Below, in pieces: positions 28,430 through 37,320 of a stretch of 64,000 bases of DNA. Below the pieces are notes generated by a model. The model had not been told where the DNA came from. It ran no database searches and worked only from the letters and a program-made list of their open reading frames with translations. The stretch's first letter is position 1; the number at the start of each line of letters is the position of its first letter. This DNA is from Labilithrix sp. (lineage in GTDB: Bacteria > Myxococcota_A > Polyangia > Polyangiales > Polyangiaceae): the NCBI GenBank assembly GCA_019637195.1, contig JAHBWA010000017.1:1-64000 (forward strand), read 5' to 3'. Made by a program: the position numbers and the translations under genes.

Positions 28430-30538
28430 ATGCAGCAAGAGGAGCTCGATTGGGGTGACGGTTACCGACCTTCGCACGACGCCGCATCCCGCCGGCCGCT
28501 GAGCGGCGGCCAGAAGGAGCTCCGCGGCGCCGTGGTGTTCGCGAGCATGGAGGAGCAGTCGCAGCTCTGCACCGAGCTGCTCGGAGCGGGGGCGCTGCTC
28601 GTCACGGTTCCACCGCCCGGACAGGACATGCGCGGACGGTTGGGGGAGGTCCTCGAGGAGCTCGTCGAGCGCGAGCTGGCCCGCATGGGGGCGCCGTCAC
28701 CGTACCTCGCCGCCTGGTCCGCGATGCCCGAAGACGCGCAGGCGAGGCTCGCTGACCAGCTCTTTCGCGCGCGGACCGTCGGCGCGACCGGGATCGCGAT
28801 CGCGGTCGGATCGCTGCGCGCCCTCGCCGCGGTCGCGCTGACCCCGGATGACAGCGCCACGCTGCGGTGGCTCGCCGACGCCGCGGAGGACGCGCCGCTC
28901 GTCCTGCTCCTCGACGACGCGGACCTGAGGCTCGCCGGCTACGCCGCGCCACGCCCGCTCGGCTCGCTGCTCGCCGCGCGCGAGCCGAGGTGGGAGGCGA
29001 TGACGCCGGCGAGCGTGAGCGTCGTCGTCGGGTCAGCGAGCTCCGAAATCGACGTGGCCGAGGAGGAGGTCGACGCGCTCGACGTCGACGCTACCGGCTT
29101 CCCCGACGACGACGGGCCGCTCCTCCTCACTGGCGACGATGCAACCATGAACGACGCGCGCGTGTCGTCCATCGACGCCGGCGAGGCGATCCTGCTCGCG
29201 GCCGCGCCTCCGCCGAGCCGCGCGGAGGGGCCGGTCGAGGAGGCGACCGTGGTGCACGCCGCGAGCGAGGGCGCGGCCCCCGCGCCCGAGCCGCTCATCG
29301 TGCCGGGGATCGTCGCCGAGACCGTCCGCGCCGAGCCCACGCGCGCCGACACGACGGGCGCCGACACGACGGACGCCGACACGACGGACGCGACCGGCGC
29401 CGACACGATTGACGCTCCCCGCGCCGACGCGACCGGCGCCGACGCGACCGGCGCCGACGCGACCGACACACCCCGCGCCGACGCGACCGACACACCGCGC
29501 ACCGACACATCCCGCGCGGACGCGAGCGACACGACCCGCGCCGACGCGACCGACGCACCCCGCGCCGACGCGACCGATGCTCACGCGCGGGCGCCGGTGG
29601 CAGCGTCCCTCCCCGTGGCGGAGGCGCCGCCCACCACGCCGGACGTCGCCGCGCCGGAGCCGAGGATGTCCGCGCGCGAGCGTCGACCGTCTCGGCGCGC
29701 GAGCGCCGGCGTCCCGCGAAGCGGCCCGAGCGACGCCTGGCGGAGCTGGGCGATCGCCCTCTCGGCCGCACGCGGGGCGCAGCCGCTCGCCGCGTTCGAG
29801 CGCCTGTTCGCCGAGAGCTACGTCCCGCTGGCCAACGCCGTCGCGAGCGGTCTCGATGATCCCCGCGCGCTCCGCGCGTTCGACGATTTCCGGCGGTCGT
29901 TCGAGCGCTCGTACACGGACGCGTTCACCGCCTTCGGCGCCACCAACCGGCGTCCCCGGCTCGTGATGGACGCCTACGACATCGCGTCGAAGCAGGCTCG
30001 CCTCTCGAACGCGCGATCGTCGCACGTCCTCCTCGTCGACTCGATGCGCTTCGACCTCGGATGCCTCGTCCGGGACGTGCTGGCGCGCGAGGCGACCGGG
30101 ATCGCGACGCTCACGTCGGAGACGCTGCTCTGGAGCGCGCTGCCCTCGACCACGATGCGTCAGATCGAGACGTTCGCTCGCGGGCTCGACGCGCTCCGCG
30201 CCCCCGCGCGCGAGGAGCCCGCCGAGTCGCTCCGCGGTCGCGCGGCAGAGGTCGTTCGCCGGCTCCGCGTCGGTTCGCGCGAGCTCTACAAGCTCGACCT
30301 CATCCCGTCGATGCTCGACGGCACGGCCGACGTGGTCGGCTCCCTCGAGAGCATCGCGACCGCGACCGCGGAGGCGCTGGCCCGCCACATCGCGACACTC
30401 CCGCCGCGCACGCTGCTCTTCGTCGTCGGCGATCACGGCTTCAGCGTGGACCGCCGCGGAGAGCTCCGGACCGGCGGCGCCTCGCCCGAGGAGGTCCTCG
30501 TGCCGGCCTTCTCGTGGCTGATCGGCGAGCTCCACTGA
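28430..30538 (+). CDS. PglZ/alkaline-phosphatase-superfamily-like protein with Thr/Asp/Ala repeat region
   Basis: A 702-residue protein; the ATG at 28430 (MQQEELDWGDGYRP) is preferred over an upstream start at 28319 that would enter the RNA candidate promoter region. The N-terminal ~200 residues look globular (for example PLVLLLDDADLRLAGYAAP). A low-complexity segment of about 80 residues (nt about 29,339-29,585) repeats ADAT/TDA/PRADATD units. The C-terminal ~270 residues hold SSHVLLVDSMRFDLGCLVRD and LLFVVGDHGFSVDRRGEL, the two metal-site motifs of PglZ and related phosphatase-superfamily domains. No BREX or other defence partner is adjacent, so the role is unknown. No signal peptide; probably cytoplasmic. 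Confidence 0.65.
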   Translation: MQQEELDWGDGYRPSHDAASRRPLSGGQKELRGAVVFASMEEQSQLCTELLGAGALLVTVPPPGQDMRGRLGEVLEELVERELARMGAPSPYLAAWSAMPEDAQARLADQLFRARTVGATGIAIAVGSLRALAAVALTPDDSATLRWLADAAEDAPLVLLLDDADLRLAGYAAPRPLGSLLAAREPRWEAMTPASVSVVVGSASSEIDVAEEEVDALDVDATGFPDDDGPLLLTGDDATMNDARVSSIDAGEAILLAAAPPPSRAEGPVEEATVVHAASEGAAPAPEPLIVPGIVAETVRAEPTRADTTGADTTDADTTDATGADTIDAPRADATGADATGADATDTPRADATDTPRTDTSRADASDTTRADATDAPRADATDAHARAPVAASLPVAEAPPTTPDVAAPEPRMSARERRPSRRASAGVPRSGPSDAWRSWAIALSAARGAQPLAAFERLFAESYVPLANAVASGLDDPRALRAFDDFRRSFERSYTDAFTAFGATNRRPRLVMDAYDIASKQARLSNARSSHVLLVDSMRFDLGCLVRDVLAREATGIATLTSETLLWSALPSTTMRQIETFARGLDALRAPAREEPAESLRGRAAEVVRRLRVGSRELYKLDLIPSMLDGTADVVGSLESIATATAEALARHIATLPPRTLLFVVGDHGFSVDRRGELRTGGASPEEVLVPAFSWLIGELH
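29339..29585 (+). repeat. In-gene degenerate repeat encoding Ala-Asp-Thr tracts
   Basis: Degenerate 12-15 bp units of the type GCCGACGCGACC and GCCGACACGACG recur about 18 times in frame within the preceding gene. They encode a flexible acidic linker rich in Ala, Asp and Thr that joins two globular halves. Confidence 0.85.
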
Positions 30539-30685
30539 GGGGCACCCGCCGTGGGGAGACGCGCGCGCCCGGGCGTTATCCCGCGGCGCTCGCGGCGCTC
30601 GCGGCGCTCGGCTCGAGCCCCGCGCGACTCCCGACGCAAGGGATCGCGCGCGCCGGCGCGCGAGCGAGATCGAGCAGCGCTCGGC

Positions 30686-31006
30686 TCAGGGCTGCTTGAA
30701 GCACGCGAGGCGCGCGCCGGGGACGCCCGCCGCCTTGCAGATGTAGTTGAGCGGACACGGGCAGGCCTGGGTGCACACCTGGTTTCCCGAGTCGGTCCGC
30801 ATGCACGACAGGCCCTCCTGGCACTGCCCCTGATCCCCGTCGCAGTCGGGCTGGCCATTGCTGCAGCGGCACGAGGCGCCGAGCGATCCGACCGGCCCGC
30901 GCGACGCGGCGATCCCATCGGTCGGGTCGACCGCGCATCCCGCGACGAGCGCGGAGACGACAGCGATGAAGAAGGTGACGATGCAGCTGCGGACGCCTGT
31001 GGTCAT
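30686..31006 (-). CDS. Small Cys-rich secreted lipoprotein
   Basis: A 106-residue protein starting at 31006 (MTTGVRSCIVTFFIAVV), with a lipobox (SALVAGCAVD). The mature part carries ten or so cysteines in patterns such as CRCSNGQPDCDGDQGQCQEG and CTQACPCPLNYICK, which suggests a small disulfide-bonded domain outside the cytoplasm. Short Cys-rich lipoproteins of this kind are common in Polyangiales and have no known function. The gene converges with the PglZ-like gene. Confidence 0.75.
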   Translation of the reverse strand: MTTGVRSCIVTFFIAVVSALVAGCAVDPTDGIAASRGPVGSLGASCRCSNGQPDCDGDQGQCQEGLSCMRTDSGNQVCTQACPCPLNYICKAAGVPGARLACFKQP

Positions 31007-31422
31007 GGATGTCTCACGGGGTGGTGAAGGAATACGATCGCACCGGGGATGAGCCGAGGGGGCCGCCATGATGGGCAACGAGGCTGCCTGATCGCAGGTC
31101 CGGATTCGAGAGCAAGCCGCCCGACCGCGTGCGCGCGAACGGCCGGCATCGTCTCACGAAGCAGAGTCCGTGCCGCCGCCCGGAGCCCGTGAGCCGGAGA
31201 ATTCAGCGCAAAACAAGGCCTCGCCGACCGCGTAAGCGGTGGTCGCGAATCGTGCTTCACAGATCGGGCGTTCACGCTCGCCCCTCCGAGCCGCACGAAC
31301 CTCGTGACGTCGACCGAGATCCGAGCCATGAGTTCGGTCTGAACGCTCGGTCCTCTCGGCTCGGGCCTTCGGGCCAGCGGCCCCGATCACGGTAGCGCTC
31401 GTCCTCCGAAGGAAAGCTCATC
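31007..31422. other. Divergent intergenic region, about 415 bp
   Basis: Separates two divergent lipoprotein genes, so it should contain both promoters. No frame looks coding. A GGCC-TTCG-GGCC hairpin near 31,365-31,376 is the only notable structure. A good AAGGAAAG ribosome-binding site precedes the TTG start at 31423. No tRNA or repeat is seen. Confidence 0.5.
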
Positions 31423-32259
31423 TTGAAACCCTCCGCCAAGCTCGCTGGTCTCTCTTCCTTCTTGGTCCTCGCCGCGGGATTCGTCGCGTGCGAGTCGGAC
31501 GACCCGACCAACTCTGGACCGCAGTTCAGCCTACCCGACGCGGCGCCCTGGGCCGTCGACTCCGCGGCCCAGGACGGCCCGGACGACGACGGCGCCGATC
31601 CGGATGCAGGGAGCGAGGCCGGACCGGACGACGATCCGACCGACGCGGGCGACGGCGGAGACGGGGGCGACGGCTCCGTCGCCGCGTTCGCCGGGCTCAT
31701 CGGGAGCATCGGCGGGACACCGACCGAGGATCGCTGTCCGCCCGGACAGGTCATGATCGGCGTCTCGGGCGGGACCGTCGGGGCGGGCTTTTACCTCGAT
31801 GTGCTGTCGGCGTTCCGGGTCCTCTGCGGCACCGCCAGGCTTCCGGCCGCCGGCTCGACCGACGTCACGGTCGAGCCGGGTGCGGTCGTACCTCCCACGG
31901 ACGCCGACCCGCGCGGGAACGTCGCGGCCACCCCGGCGCAGCTGACCTGTCCCGCGAACCAGGTGGTCGTGAGCGTCAACGGCCGCACCGTCGCCAAGAA
32001 CTTCCCGCCGCTGAGAGCGGTGGTATCGCAGCTTGAGCTCGTCTGCGCTCCGCTGACCCACTCGAACGGCGTGACCACCATCGGCGCCGGGACCGTCGCC
32101 GGGAGCCTCGGCTCGACGAACGGGGTCGCGGTCGGACCGTTCGCCTGCGGGCCAGACACGACCGCCTCCGGCATGCGCGTGCACTCCGGCGAGATCCTCG
32201 ACGGCGCGGAGCTCCGCTGCGAGCCGACCGCCGTCGCCGCAGCGCAAGCGCGCAACTAA
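31423..32259 (+). CDS. Lipoprotein with two Cys-containing beta-type repeats
   Basis: A 278-residue lipoprotein. The start is a TTG at 31423, supported by the AAGGAAAG ribosome-binding site before it and by a correct signal peptide (KLAGLSSFLVLAAGFVACES). After an Asp/Gly-rich linker, two related units are visible: CPPGQVMIGVSGGTVG ending in FRVLCG, and CPANQVVVSVNGRTV ending in LELVCA, with a shorter third unit. Each has paired cysteines and alternating hydrophobic residues, suggesting small beta modules. Function unknown. The stop overlaps the stop of the convergent membrane-protein gene by four bases. Confidence 0.75.
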   Translation: MKPSAKLAGLSSFLVLAAGFVACESDDPTNSGPQFSLPDAAPWAVDSAAQDGPDDDGADPDAGSEAGPDDDPTDAGDGGDGGDGSVAAFAGLIGSIGGTPTEDRCPPGQVMIGVSGGTVGAGFYLDVLSAFRVLCGTARLPAAGSTDVTVEPGAVVPPTDADPRGNVAATPAQLTCPANQVVVSVNGRTVAKNFPPLRAVVSQLELVCAPLTHSNGVTTIGAGTVAGSLGSTNGVAVGPFACGPDTTASGMRVHSGEILDGAELRCEPTAVAAAQARN

Positions 32260-33437
32260 GCGCCCGGCGGCCCGCCGAACCCACCCGGCGGCCCGCCGAA
32301 CCCGCCTGGCGGCGCGCCGAATCCACCCGGCGGCGCGCCGAAGCCCCCGCCGGGACCAAACCCACCGCCCGCAGGGCCCCCGCCTCCGGGACCGAAGCCG
32401 CCCGGACCGAACCCGCCGGGTCCGCCGTACCCGCCCGGTCCGCTGTAGCCGAACCCGCCGCCCGGACCTCCGTACGGTCCGTGCGCGTCCGGCGGCACAG
32501 AGCGCAGATCGAAGTCAGGGCTCATCGACGCGAGGATCTCGAGCGTCCAGGCGCGCTCGAAGACGTAGTAGGGCGCCATGATCGTCTGATGGAGCACGGG
32601 GAGGAACCCGAGGCAGCACGTGATGAACCCCGCAACGATGCCGACGATCGCCGCGGCGACCGAGAAGAGCATCCCGAGGACCCAGAACACCACGAGCGAT
32701 CCGACGTGCTCCCGCGCGTGCGGCCAGAAACGCTTCCACGCTTCGCGCGCGCCGATCTCGTGCCTGAGCATGATCGGCGCGACGAAGTTCCGCGCGAGCG
32801 ACTTCACGATCAAAAACGGGATCATCACGACGAGCGCGCCGAGCGCGATCGGGAGGATGAGCCACACGAGCCCGTCGAGCCCCGCGGCGTCCTTGACCGC
32901 CGGGATCACGAAGAGCGCGCCGACGCCGAGGAGCGGGAGGAACACGCCGAGCGCGATACCGGCGAGCGCGAGCTGAAACTTGAACATTCGTCCGCCCGAC
33001 GACGACGTGAGGCGCCACGCGTCTCCGACGTTCGCCGTCCCCGTCGCGACGCTATGAATGGCCATCATCTGGCCGCGGCTCCCGAGCCAGAGCATGAGCA
33101 GCACGAGCGGGATCGCGACCGCGACGACGACGGCGGCGATGAGCGCGATCTCCGTCGAGCCGATCCCACCAAGGCCGCTCTGCGCGAGGACGTCGTAGGG
33201 CAGCACGCGCGAGATCGAGTCGGACGTCAGGTCTTCGACGCCCGCGGGCGGAGCGTCACCGCCGCCGAGGCCGCTCGTGTCGGGGAGGCGGGCGTTGTTG
33301 TTGCCGCCGCTTCCCTCCGCGCAGCTCTGCAGCGCGAACATGAGCCCGAACGAGAACCACGTCCCCAGGTTGAACGGGCGGAAGAGGATCCGCTTCATCG
33401 TCTCCCACGCAGGCCCGATCGTCTCCATGACGCGCAT
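32256..33437 (-). CDS. Multi-pass membrane protein with Gly/Pro/Phe repeat tail (DUF7544-like)
   Basis: A 393-residue integral membrane protein from the ATG at 33437 (MRVMETIGPAWETM). It opens with LFRPFNLGTWFSFGLMFAL, a feature of DUF7544-type proteins, and has about six hydrophobic helices to residue 310. The C-terminal 70 residues are almost only Gly, Pro and Phe, ending in PPGGFGAPPGGFGGPPGG-type repeats encoded by 21-bp units (about 32,262-32,345). The tail should be disordered. No function is known for the family; the tail may interact with partners or form condensates, which is speculation. Confidence 0.7.
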   Translation of the reverse strand: MRVMETIGPAWETMKRILFRPFNLGTWFSFGLMFALQSCAEGSGGNNNARLPDTSGLGGGDAPPAGVEDLTSDSISRVLPYDVLAQSGLGGIGSTEIALIAAVVVAVAIPLVLLMLWLGSRGQMMAIHSVATGTANVGDAWRLTSSSGGRMFKFQLALAGIALGVFLPLLGVGALFVIPAVKDAAGLDGLVWLILPIALGALVVMIPFLIVKSLARNFVAPIMLRHEIGAREAWKRFWPHAREHVGSLVVFWVLGMLFSVAAAIVGIVAGFITCCLGFLPVLHQTIMAPYYVFERAWTLEILASMSPDFDLRSVPPDAHGPYGGPGGGFGYSGPGGYGGPGGFGPGGFGPGGGGPAGGGFGPGGGFGAPPGGFGAPPGGFGGPPGGFGGPPGA

Positions 33438-33542
33438 GAGGCAACGATAGCGTCGGCGCGGCGGGCGCGCTCCCGATTCCGACCAGCGGGATGCCGGCGC
33501 TCCGAGGCAGGCTCCCGCTTCCGACGTGGTAGCGTCCACGCG

Positions 33543-34067
33543 ATGGCCGAAGCGAAGAAGGCATACGCGGCGCTCCTCCGAGGTGTGAGCCCGATGAACG
33601 CGAAGATGCCCGAGCTCGTGCGGTGCTTCGAGGCGGCCGGCTTCGAGGACGTGAGGACCGTGCTCGCCAGCGGCAACGTCGTGTTCCGCGCGCGCGCGGC
33701 GGCGCTGAAGTCTCTCGAGCAGCGAGCCGAGCGGGCGATGGAGCGTGAGCTTGGTCGCGGGTTCGTGACGATCGTGCGGCCCATCGACACGCTCCGTAAG
33801 ATCCTCGACGCCGATCCGTACGCGAGCTTCCGGCTCCCGGCGCACGCCAAGCGCGTGGTCACGTTCCTGCGCACCCCGCCGGGGAAGGAGCTGCCTCTTC
33901 CGGTGACGATCGACGGCACGCGGATCCTCCGCGTCATCGGCACCGAGGTCTTCACCGCCTACGTGCCCAGCCCGCGCGGCGCCGTCTTCATGACGCTGCT
34001 CGAGAAGACGCTCGGCAAAGACATCACGACGCGTACCTGGGACACGGTGAAGAAGCTCGCGCGCTGA
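33543..34067 (+). CDS. DUF1697-family protein
   Basis: A 174-residue cytoplasmic protein. It follows the DUF1697 plan: an opening YAALLRGVSPMNAKMPEL (ligand-binding GINVGG-like position), FEAAGFEDVRTVLASGNVVF, a middle helix-rich part, and the C-terminal VTFLRTPP and FTAYVPSPRGAVF strands. The fold is ferredoxin-like and the biochemical role is not established. It is a stand-alone gene between the membrane-protein gene and the DUF1592 cluster. Start choice is clear because homology begins at once. Confidence 0.9.
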   Translation: MAEAKKAYAALLRGVSPMNAKMPELVRCFEAAGFEDVRTVLASGNVVFRARAAALKSLEQRAERAMERELGRGFVTIVRPIDTLRKILDADPYASFRLPAHAKRVVTFLRTPPGKELPLPVTIDGTRILRVIGTEVFTAYVPSPRGAVFMTLLEKTLGKDITTRTWDTVKKLAR

Positions 34068-34188
34068 GGGGCGCCGGATCGCGGAGCGCCGCTGGCCCGG
34101 ACCGCGCGCGGAGCGCCGCGTCCTCCGCGCTTGCGCGAGCAGCTGCGCAGCGGCGAAGGCGACGTGGACCGACGACGCCCCGGGCCGA

Positions 34189-34210
34189 CCTGGTGCATCG
34201 ATGCACCAGG
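34189..34210. promoter_or_regulatory. Perfect 22-bp palindrome upstream of the DUF1592 gene
   Basis: Both arms read CCTGGTGCATC inward to the centre, with no mismatch. The site ends 76 bases before the ATG of the DUF1592 protein. A 22-bp perfect palindrome with an 11-bp half site is what a dimeric regulator would bind. A near-copy of one arm (CCCTGG with GCATCTG) follows within 30 bases. Confidence 0.6.
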
Positions 34211-34286
34211 GTGATCTGCATCTGCCCTGGATCGAGCAGATCGAGCGCCGGGCTGGCCGGCACGCGCCTTGCGCGTCACGCGGATC

Positions 34287-35963
34287 ATGACCTGGCGCAC
34301 GCGGATCCTGCTCCTGTCGACGCTCACCGCGTCCGCCGCGCCCGCGTGCAACGACGTCTCCGACTCGCTGCGCAACGAGCGCGCCGGCTCGGGCGACGAG
34401 GACCCAGCGCTCGCCCAGCTGCGCCAGGCGGTGACCGCGGGTCCGGCGATGACGCGTAACCTCTCGAACCGCGAGTACCTGAACGTCGTCTCGGACCTGA
34501 TCGGCGAGCGCCTCCCGCTCGATCTCCAGAGGACGTGGACGGCGACCACGCAGTTCTCGGGCTTCGACGCCGTGCCCTGGACGAACCTCGACACGAAGGC
34601 CGTGCGCGATCTCTCCGAGACCCTCGAGGCGATCCTCGACCGCGCCGTGGTCGCGCCGAAGGTGATGACCTGCTCGGTGACCGAGGTCGGACGGCTCCCG
34701 TACGACGTCTGCGCAAAGTCGATCGTCGAGCCGTTCGCGCTCCGCGCCTACGGCCGGCCGCTCGCGCCCGCCGAGACGGAGGCGCTCGCGAAGCGGTACG
34801 CCGCAGGCGTCGCGCTCGCCGAAGGCGAGCTGACGGACCCGCACGCCGTCTTCCTCGACGGCGTGCGCGCGGCGCTCGGGGCGGTGCTCCTCGCCCCGCA
34901 GCTCGTGACGCGCATCGAGGCCCCGCCCGCGCCGGACTTCACCGGAGAGCGAGAGCTCGACGCCTACGAGCTCGCGAGCCGCCTCGCGTTCATGTTCACC
35001 GCGTCGATCCCGGACGACGAGCTCTGGCAGAAGGCCGTCGACGGGACGCTCGCCTCGAAGCCCGAGGTGCTGGCCGCCGAGGTCGAGCGCCTCGTCGACG
35101 CCCGCACCGACGTCTTCGTCCAGAGCTTCATGGGGCAGTGGTTCGACTTCCGCGCGTACGACAGCACCGCGCCCGGGACGCTCGAGCACGCGATGTGGAA
35201 CGAGAGCTGGCGCGTCATGGCGGACGTCCTCAAGGAGGACCTGCCGGTGACGGCGATCGTCCAGCCGGGCTTCACGTACCTCAACCAGGAGCTCGCGACG
35301 CACTACAACGTGATCGGGCAGTTCTCGAGCGAGCTCACGCGGGTCGCGATCGACGAGCGCGGCGGCGTCCTGCAGCAAGGCAGCTGGCTGTCGCTCAGCG
35401 CGTCGCCGCTCAAGACGAGCCCGATCCACCGCGGGCGCCTCGTGCAGGACCGCCTGCTCTGCAAGGTGGTCCCGCCGCCGGACTCGGCGCTGTTCGAGGA
35501 GATCCAGAAGGTCTCCGACGCGATCCCCGCGAACGCGTCGGTCAAGGAGCGCCTCGAGGTGCACCGGAACGCGGGGCCGGCGTGCGCCGGCTGCCACGAG
35601 TACATGGACCCGATCGGGCTCGGCCTCGAGGGCTTCGACATGCGCGGCCGCCTCCGCAACGCCTACGCCGACACCGGGCGGCCGGTCGAGAGCGAGAGCA
35701 CGCTCCTCGGGAGGCCGTTCAGCCGCTTCGGCGAGCTCAACACGATGATCGCCGAGCTGCCCGACTACCACCGGTGCGCCGCCGAGAAGCTCACCGTCTA
35801 CGCGACCCGGCGCGTCGTCCACGCCGGGTCGAAGGCGGACGCCGATCTCCTCGCCTACCTCACCTACTCGGCCGACGGCAGACCGCCGAGCCTCCGCGCG
35901 ATGATCTCGCGGCTCGTGAGGAGCAAGGCCTTCAGCAGCGTCGACCACGGAGGCGCGAGGTGA
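34287..35963 (+). CDS. DUF1592-domain secreted lipoprotein
   Basis: A 558-residue protein. ATG 34287 (MTWRTRILLLSTL) is preferred to an upstream TTG because it gives a correct signal with a lipobox (AAPACNDV). Domains follow the set always seen together: DUF1587-like (LSNREYLNVVSDLIG), DUF1595 (FALRAYGRPLAPAETEAL), DUF1592 (LDAYELASRLAFMFTASIPDDEL), DUF1588 (GSWLSLSASPLKTSPIHRG and CAGCHEYMDPIGLGLEGFD) and DUF1585 near the C-terminus. CAGCH is a possible heme-c site. These proteins are common in Planctomycetota and Myxococcota and are nearly always paired with DUF1552 proteins, as here (2-base gap). Role unknown. Confidence 0.88.
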   Translation: MTWRTRILLLSTLTASAAPACNDVSDSLRNERAGSGDEDPALAQLRQAVTAGPAMTRNLSNREYLNVVSDLIGERLPLDLQRTWTATTQFSGFDAVPWTNLDTKAVRDLSETLEAILDRAVVAPKVMTCSVTEVGRLPYDVCAKSIVEPFALRAYGRPLAPAETEALAKRYAAGVALAEGELTDPHAVFLDGVRAALGAVLLAPQLVTRIEAPPAPDFTGERELDAYELASRLAFMFTASIPDDELWQKAVDGTLASKPEVLAAEVERLVDARTDVFVQSFMGQWFDFRAYDSTAPGTLEHAMWNESWRVMADVLKEDLPVTAIVQPGFTYLNQELATHYNVIGQFSSELTRVAIDERGGVLQQGSWLSLSASPLKTSPIHRGRLVQDRLLCKVVPPPDSALFEEIQKVSDAIPANASVKERLEVHRNAGPACAGCHEYMDPIGLGLEGFDMRGRLRNAYADTGRPVESESTLLGRPFSRFGELNTMIAELPDYHRCAAEKLTVYATRRVVHAGSKADADLLAYLTYSADGRPPSLRAMISRLVRSKAFSSVDHGGAR

Positions 35964-35965
35964 CC

Positions 35966-37315
35966 ATGAGCTCTCGACTCACACGACGCAACGTCCTCCG
36001 CGGCCTCGGGGTCTCCATCGCGCTGCCGCTGCTCGAGTCCGCCCTCCCCGTGCGCCTGGCCCACGCGCAGCCGGCGCCGCTCAAGAAGCGCTTCATCGGC
36101 TGCTTCTTCGGCAGCGGCGCCCCGATGCCCGACGGGGCCAACGGCGACTGGGGCTACGCCGGCGCGCGCGGCGGCGCGCTCAAGCCGCTCGCCGATCTCG
36201 GCGTGGCGCCGAACGTCTCCGTCATGCGCGGCTTCAAGGCCGTCAACAACTTCGACGTCCACTGGTCGGGGACGGCGGGCTTCCTCTCGTCGACGCCGGT
36301 CGGGACGACCAACGCGCCCAACCCGAGCTCGGATCCGAACTACCAGCGCTGCGCGAAGACGCTCGATCAGATCATCGCCGACACCGAGCCGAACGCGATC
36401 ATCCGCAGCCTGCACGCCGGCTTCAACCACGTCCCGAGCTGGGACGAGGGGCACGATCGCGTGGGGTCGATCAACTACGTCAACTCGATCGCCTGGCGCG
36501 ACGCGACGAGCCCGATCTCGAACATCATCGATCCGCTCCAGATGTTCACGCGCGTCTTCGGCTCGAGCGACAAGCTCTCGAACGCGCAGGCGGCGTACCT
36601 GCTCAGGCGGCGCAAGAGCATCCTCGACGGGGTGCTCGACCAGTACAACCACCACAAGTCGACGCTCTCGGCCGCGGACAAGCAGCGGCTCGAGGCGTAC
36701 GCGACGAGCATCCGCGAGGTCGAGGGCGAGCTCACGAGCGCGGCGAAGGCGACCACCTGCGTGAAGCCCGCCGCCGAGACCGCCGGCGAGAGCTACGTCC
36801 GGAACTTCCGCACGATGCAGAAGATCATCATCGCGGCGATGCAGTGCGGCCTCACGCGCTCCGCGACCATCATGTACAACGACGGGATCGGACCGAACAG
36901 CCCGACCACGACGGTCCCCGCGGAGCAGCACGACTCCGCGCACAACAACTGGTCCACGCTCATCCAGATCAACCAGGTGCAGGTCGCGCTCTGGGGCGAG
37001 CTGATCGCCGGCCTGAAGGCGGCCAACATCCTGCGCGAGACCGTGGTCGTCCTCGGCAGCAACATGTCCGACGGCCGGACGCACAACTCGGCGAACGTCC
37101 CGCTCCTCGTCGCGAGCGAGAACGCCGGCAACGAGATGAAGCTCGGGCAGGAGATCTACGGCACGCCGACCCCCGCGGCCGTCGCCGAGCTCGGGCAGAA
37201 CCGCGCCATGAGCGATCTCCACGTGGACCTCCTGAAGCTCTACGGAGTGCGCATGCCGAGCCTCGGCGAAGGCGCGTACAAGAGCACCGGCCGGGCTTCT
37301 GGTATCCTGACCTGA
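35966..37315 (+). CDS. DUF1552-domain protein with Tat-type signal
   Basis: A 449-residue exported protein. The N-terminus MSSRLTRRNVLRGLGVSIA is a twin-arginine signal (RRNVLRG) followed by a hydrophobic stretch ending at LAHAQPA, suggesting export in folded form. DUF1552 features are FIGCFFGSGAPMPDG, MRGFKAVNN..VHWSGTAGFL and NNWSTLIQINQVQVALWGEL, with overall similarity to sulfatase-like/DUF1501 proteins. It directly follows the DUF1592 gene and is followed five bases later by a Cys-rich lipoprotein gene. Tat export hints at a bound metal or cofactor. Substrate unknown. Confidence 0.88.
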   Translation: MSSRLTRRNVLRGLGVSIALPLLESALPVRLAHAQPAPLKKRFIGCFFGSGAPMPDGANGDWGYAGARGGALKPLADLGVAPNVSVMRGFKAVNNFDVHWSGTAGFLSSTPVGTTNAPNPSSDPNYQRCAKTLDQIIADTEPNAIIRSLHAGFNHVPSWDEGHDRVGSINYVNSIAWRDATSPISNIIDPLQMFTRVFGSSDKLSNAQAAYLLRRRKSILDGVLDQYNHHKSTLSAADKQRLEAYATSIREVEGELTSAAKATTCVKPAAETAGESYVRNFRTMQKIIIAAMQCGLTRSATIMYNDGIGPNSPTTTVPAEQHDSAHNNWSTLIQINQVQVALWGELIAGLKAANILRETVVVLGSNMSDGRTHNSANVPLLVASENAGNEMKLGQEIYGTPTPAAVAELGQNRAMSDLHVDLLKLYGVRMPSLGEGAYKSTGRASGILT

Positions 37316-37320
37316 CCATC

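Noticed and set aside
28229..28477. 82-codon leftward open frame over the RNA promoter region
   Set aside because: It reads through the promoter-like boxes and ends inside the structured RNA; no ribosome-binding site or domain is seen.
28430..30538. PglZ-like gene as part of a BREX or other known defence system
   Set aside because: No brxC, methyltransferase, Lon-like or other partner is adjacent; neighbours are lipoprotein genes and purE.
31007..31422. Possible tRNA suggested by GGATTCGAGA near 31,100
   Set aside because: No acceptor stem or anticodon arm can be formed around it.
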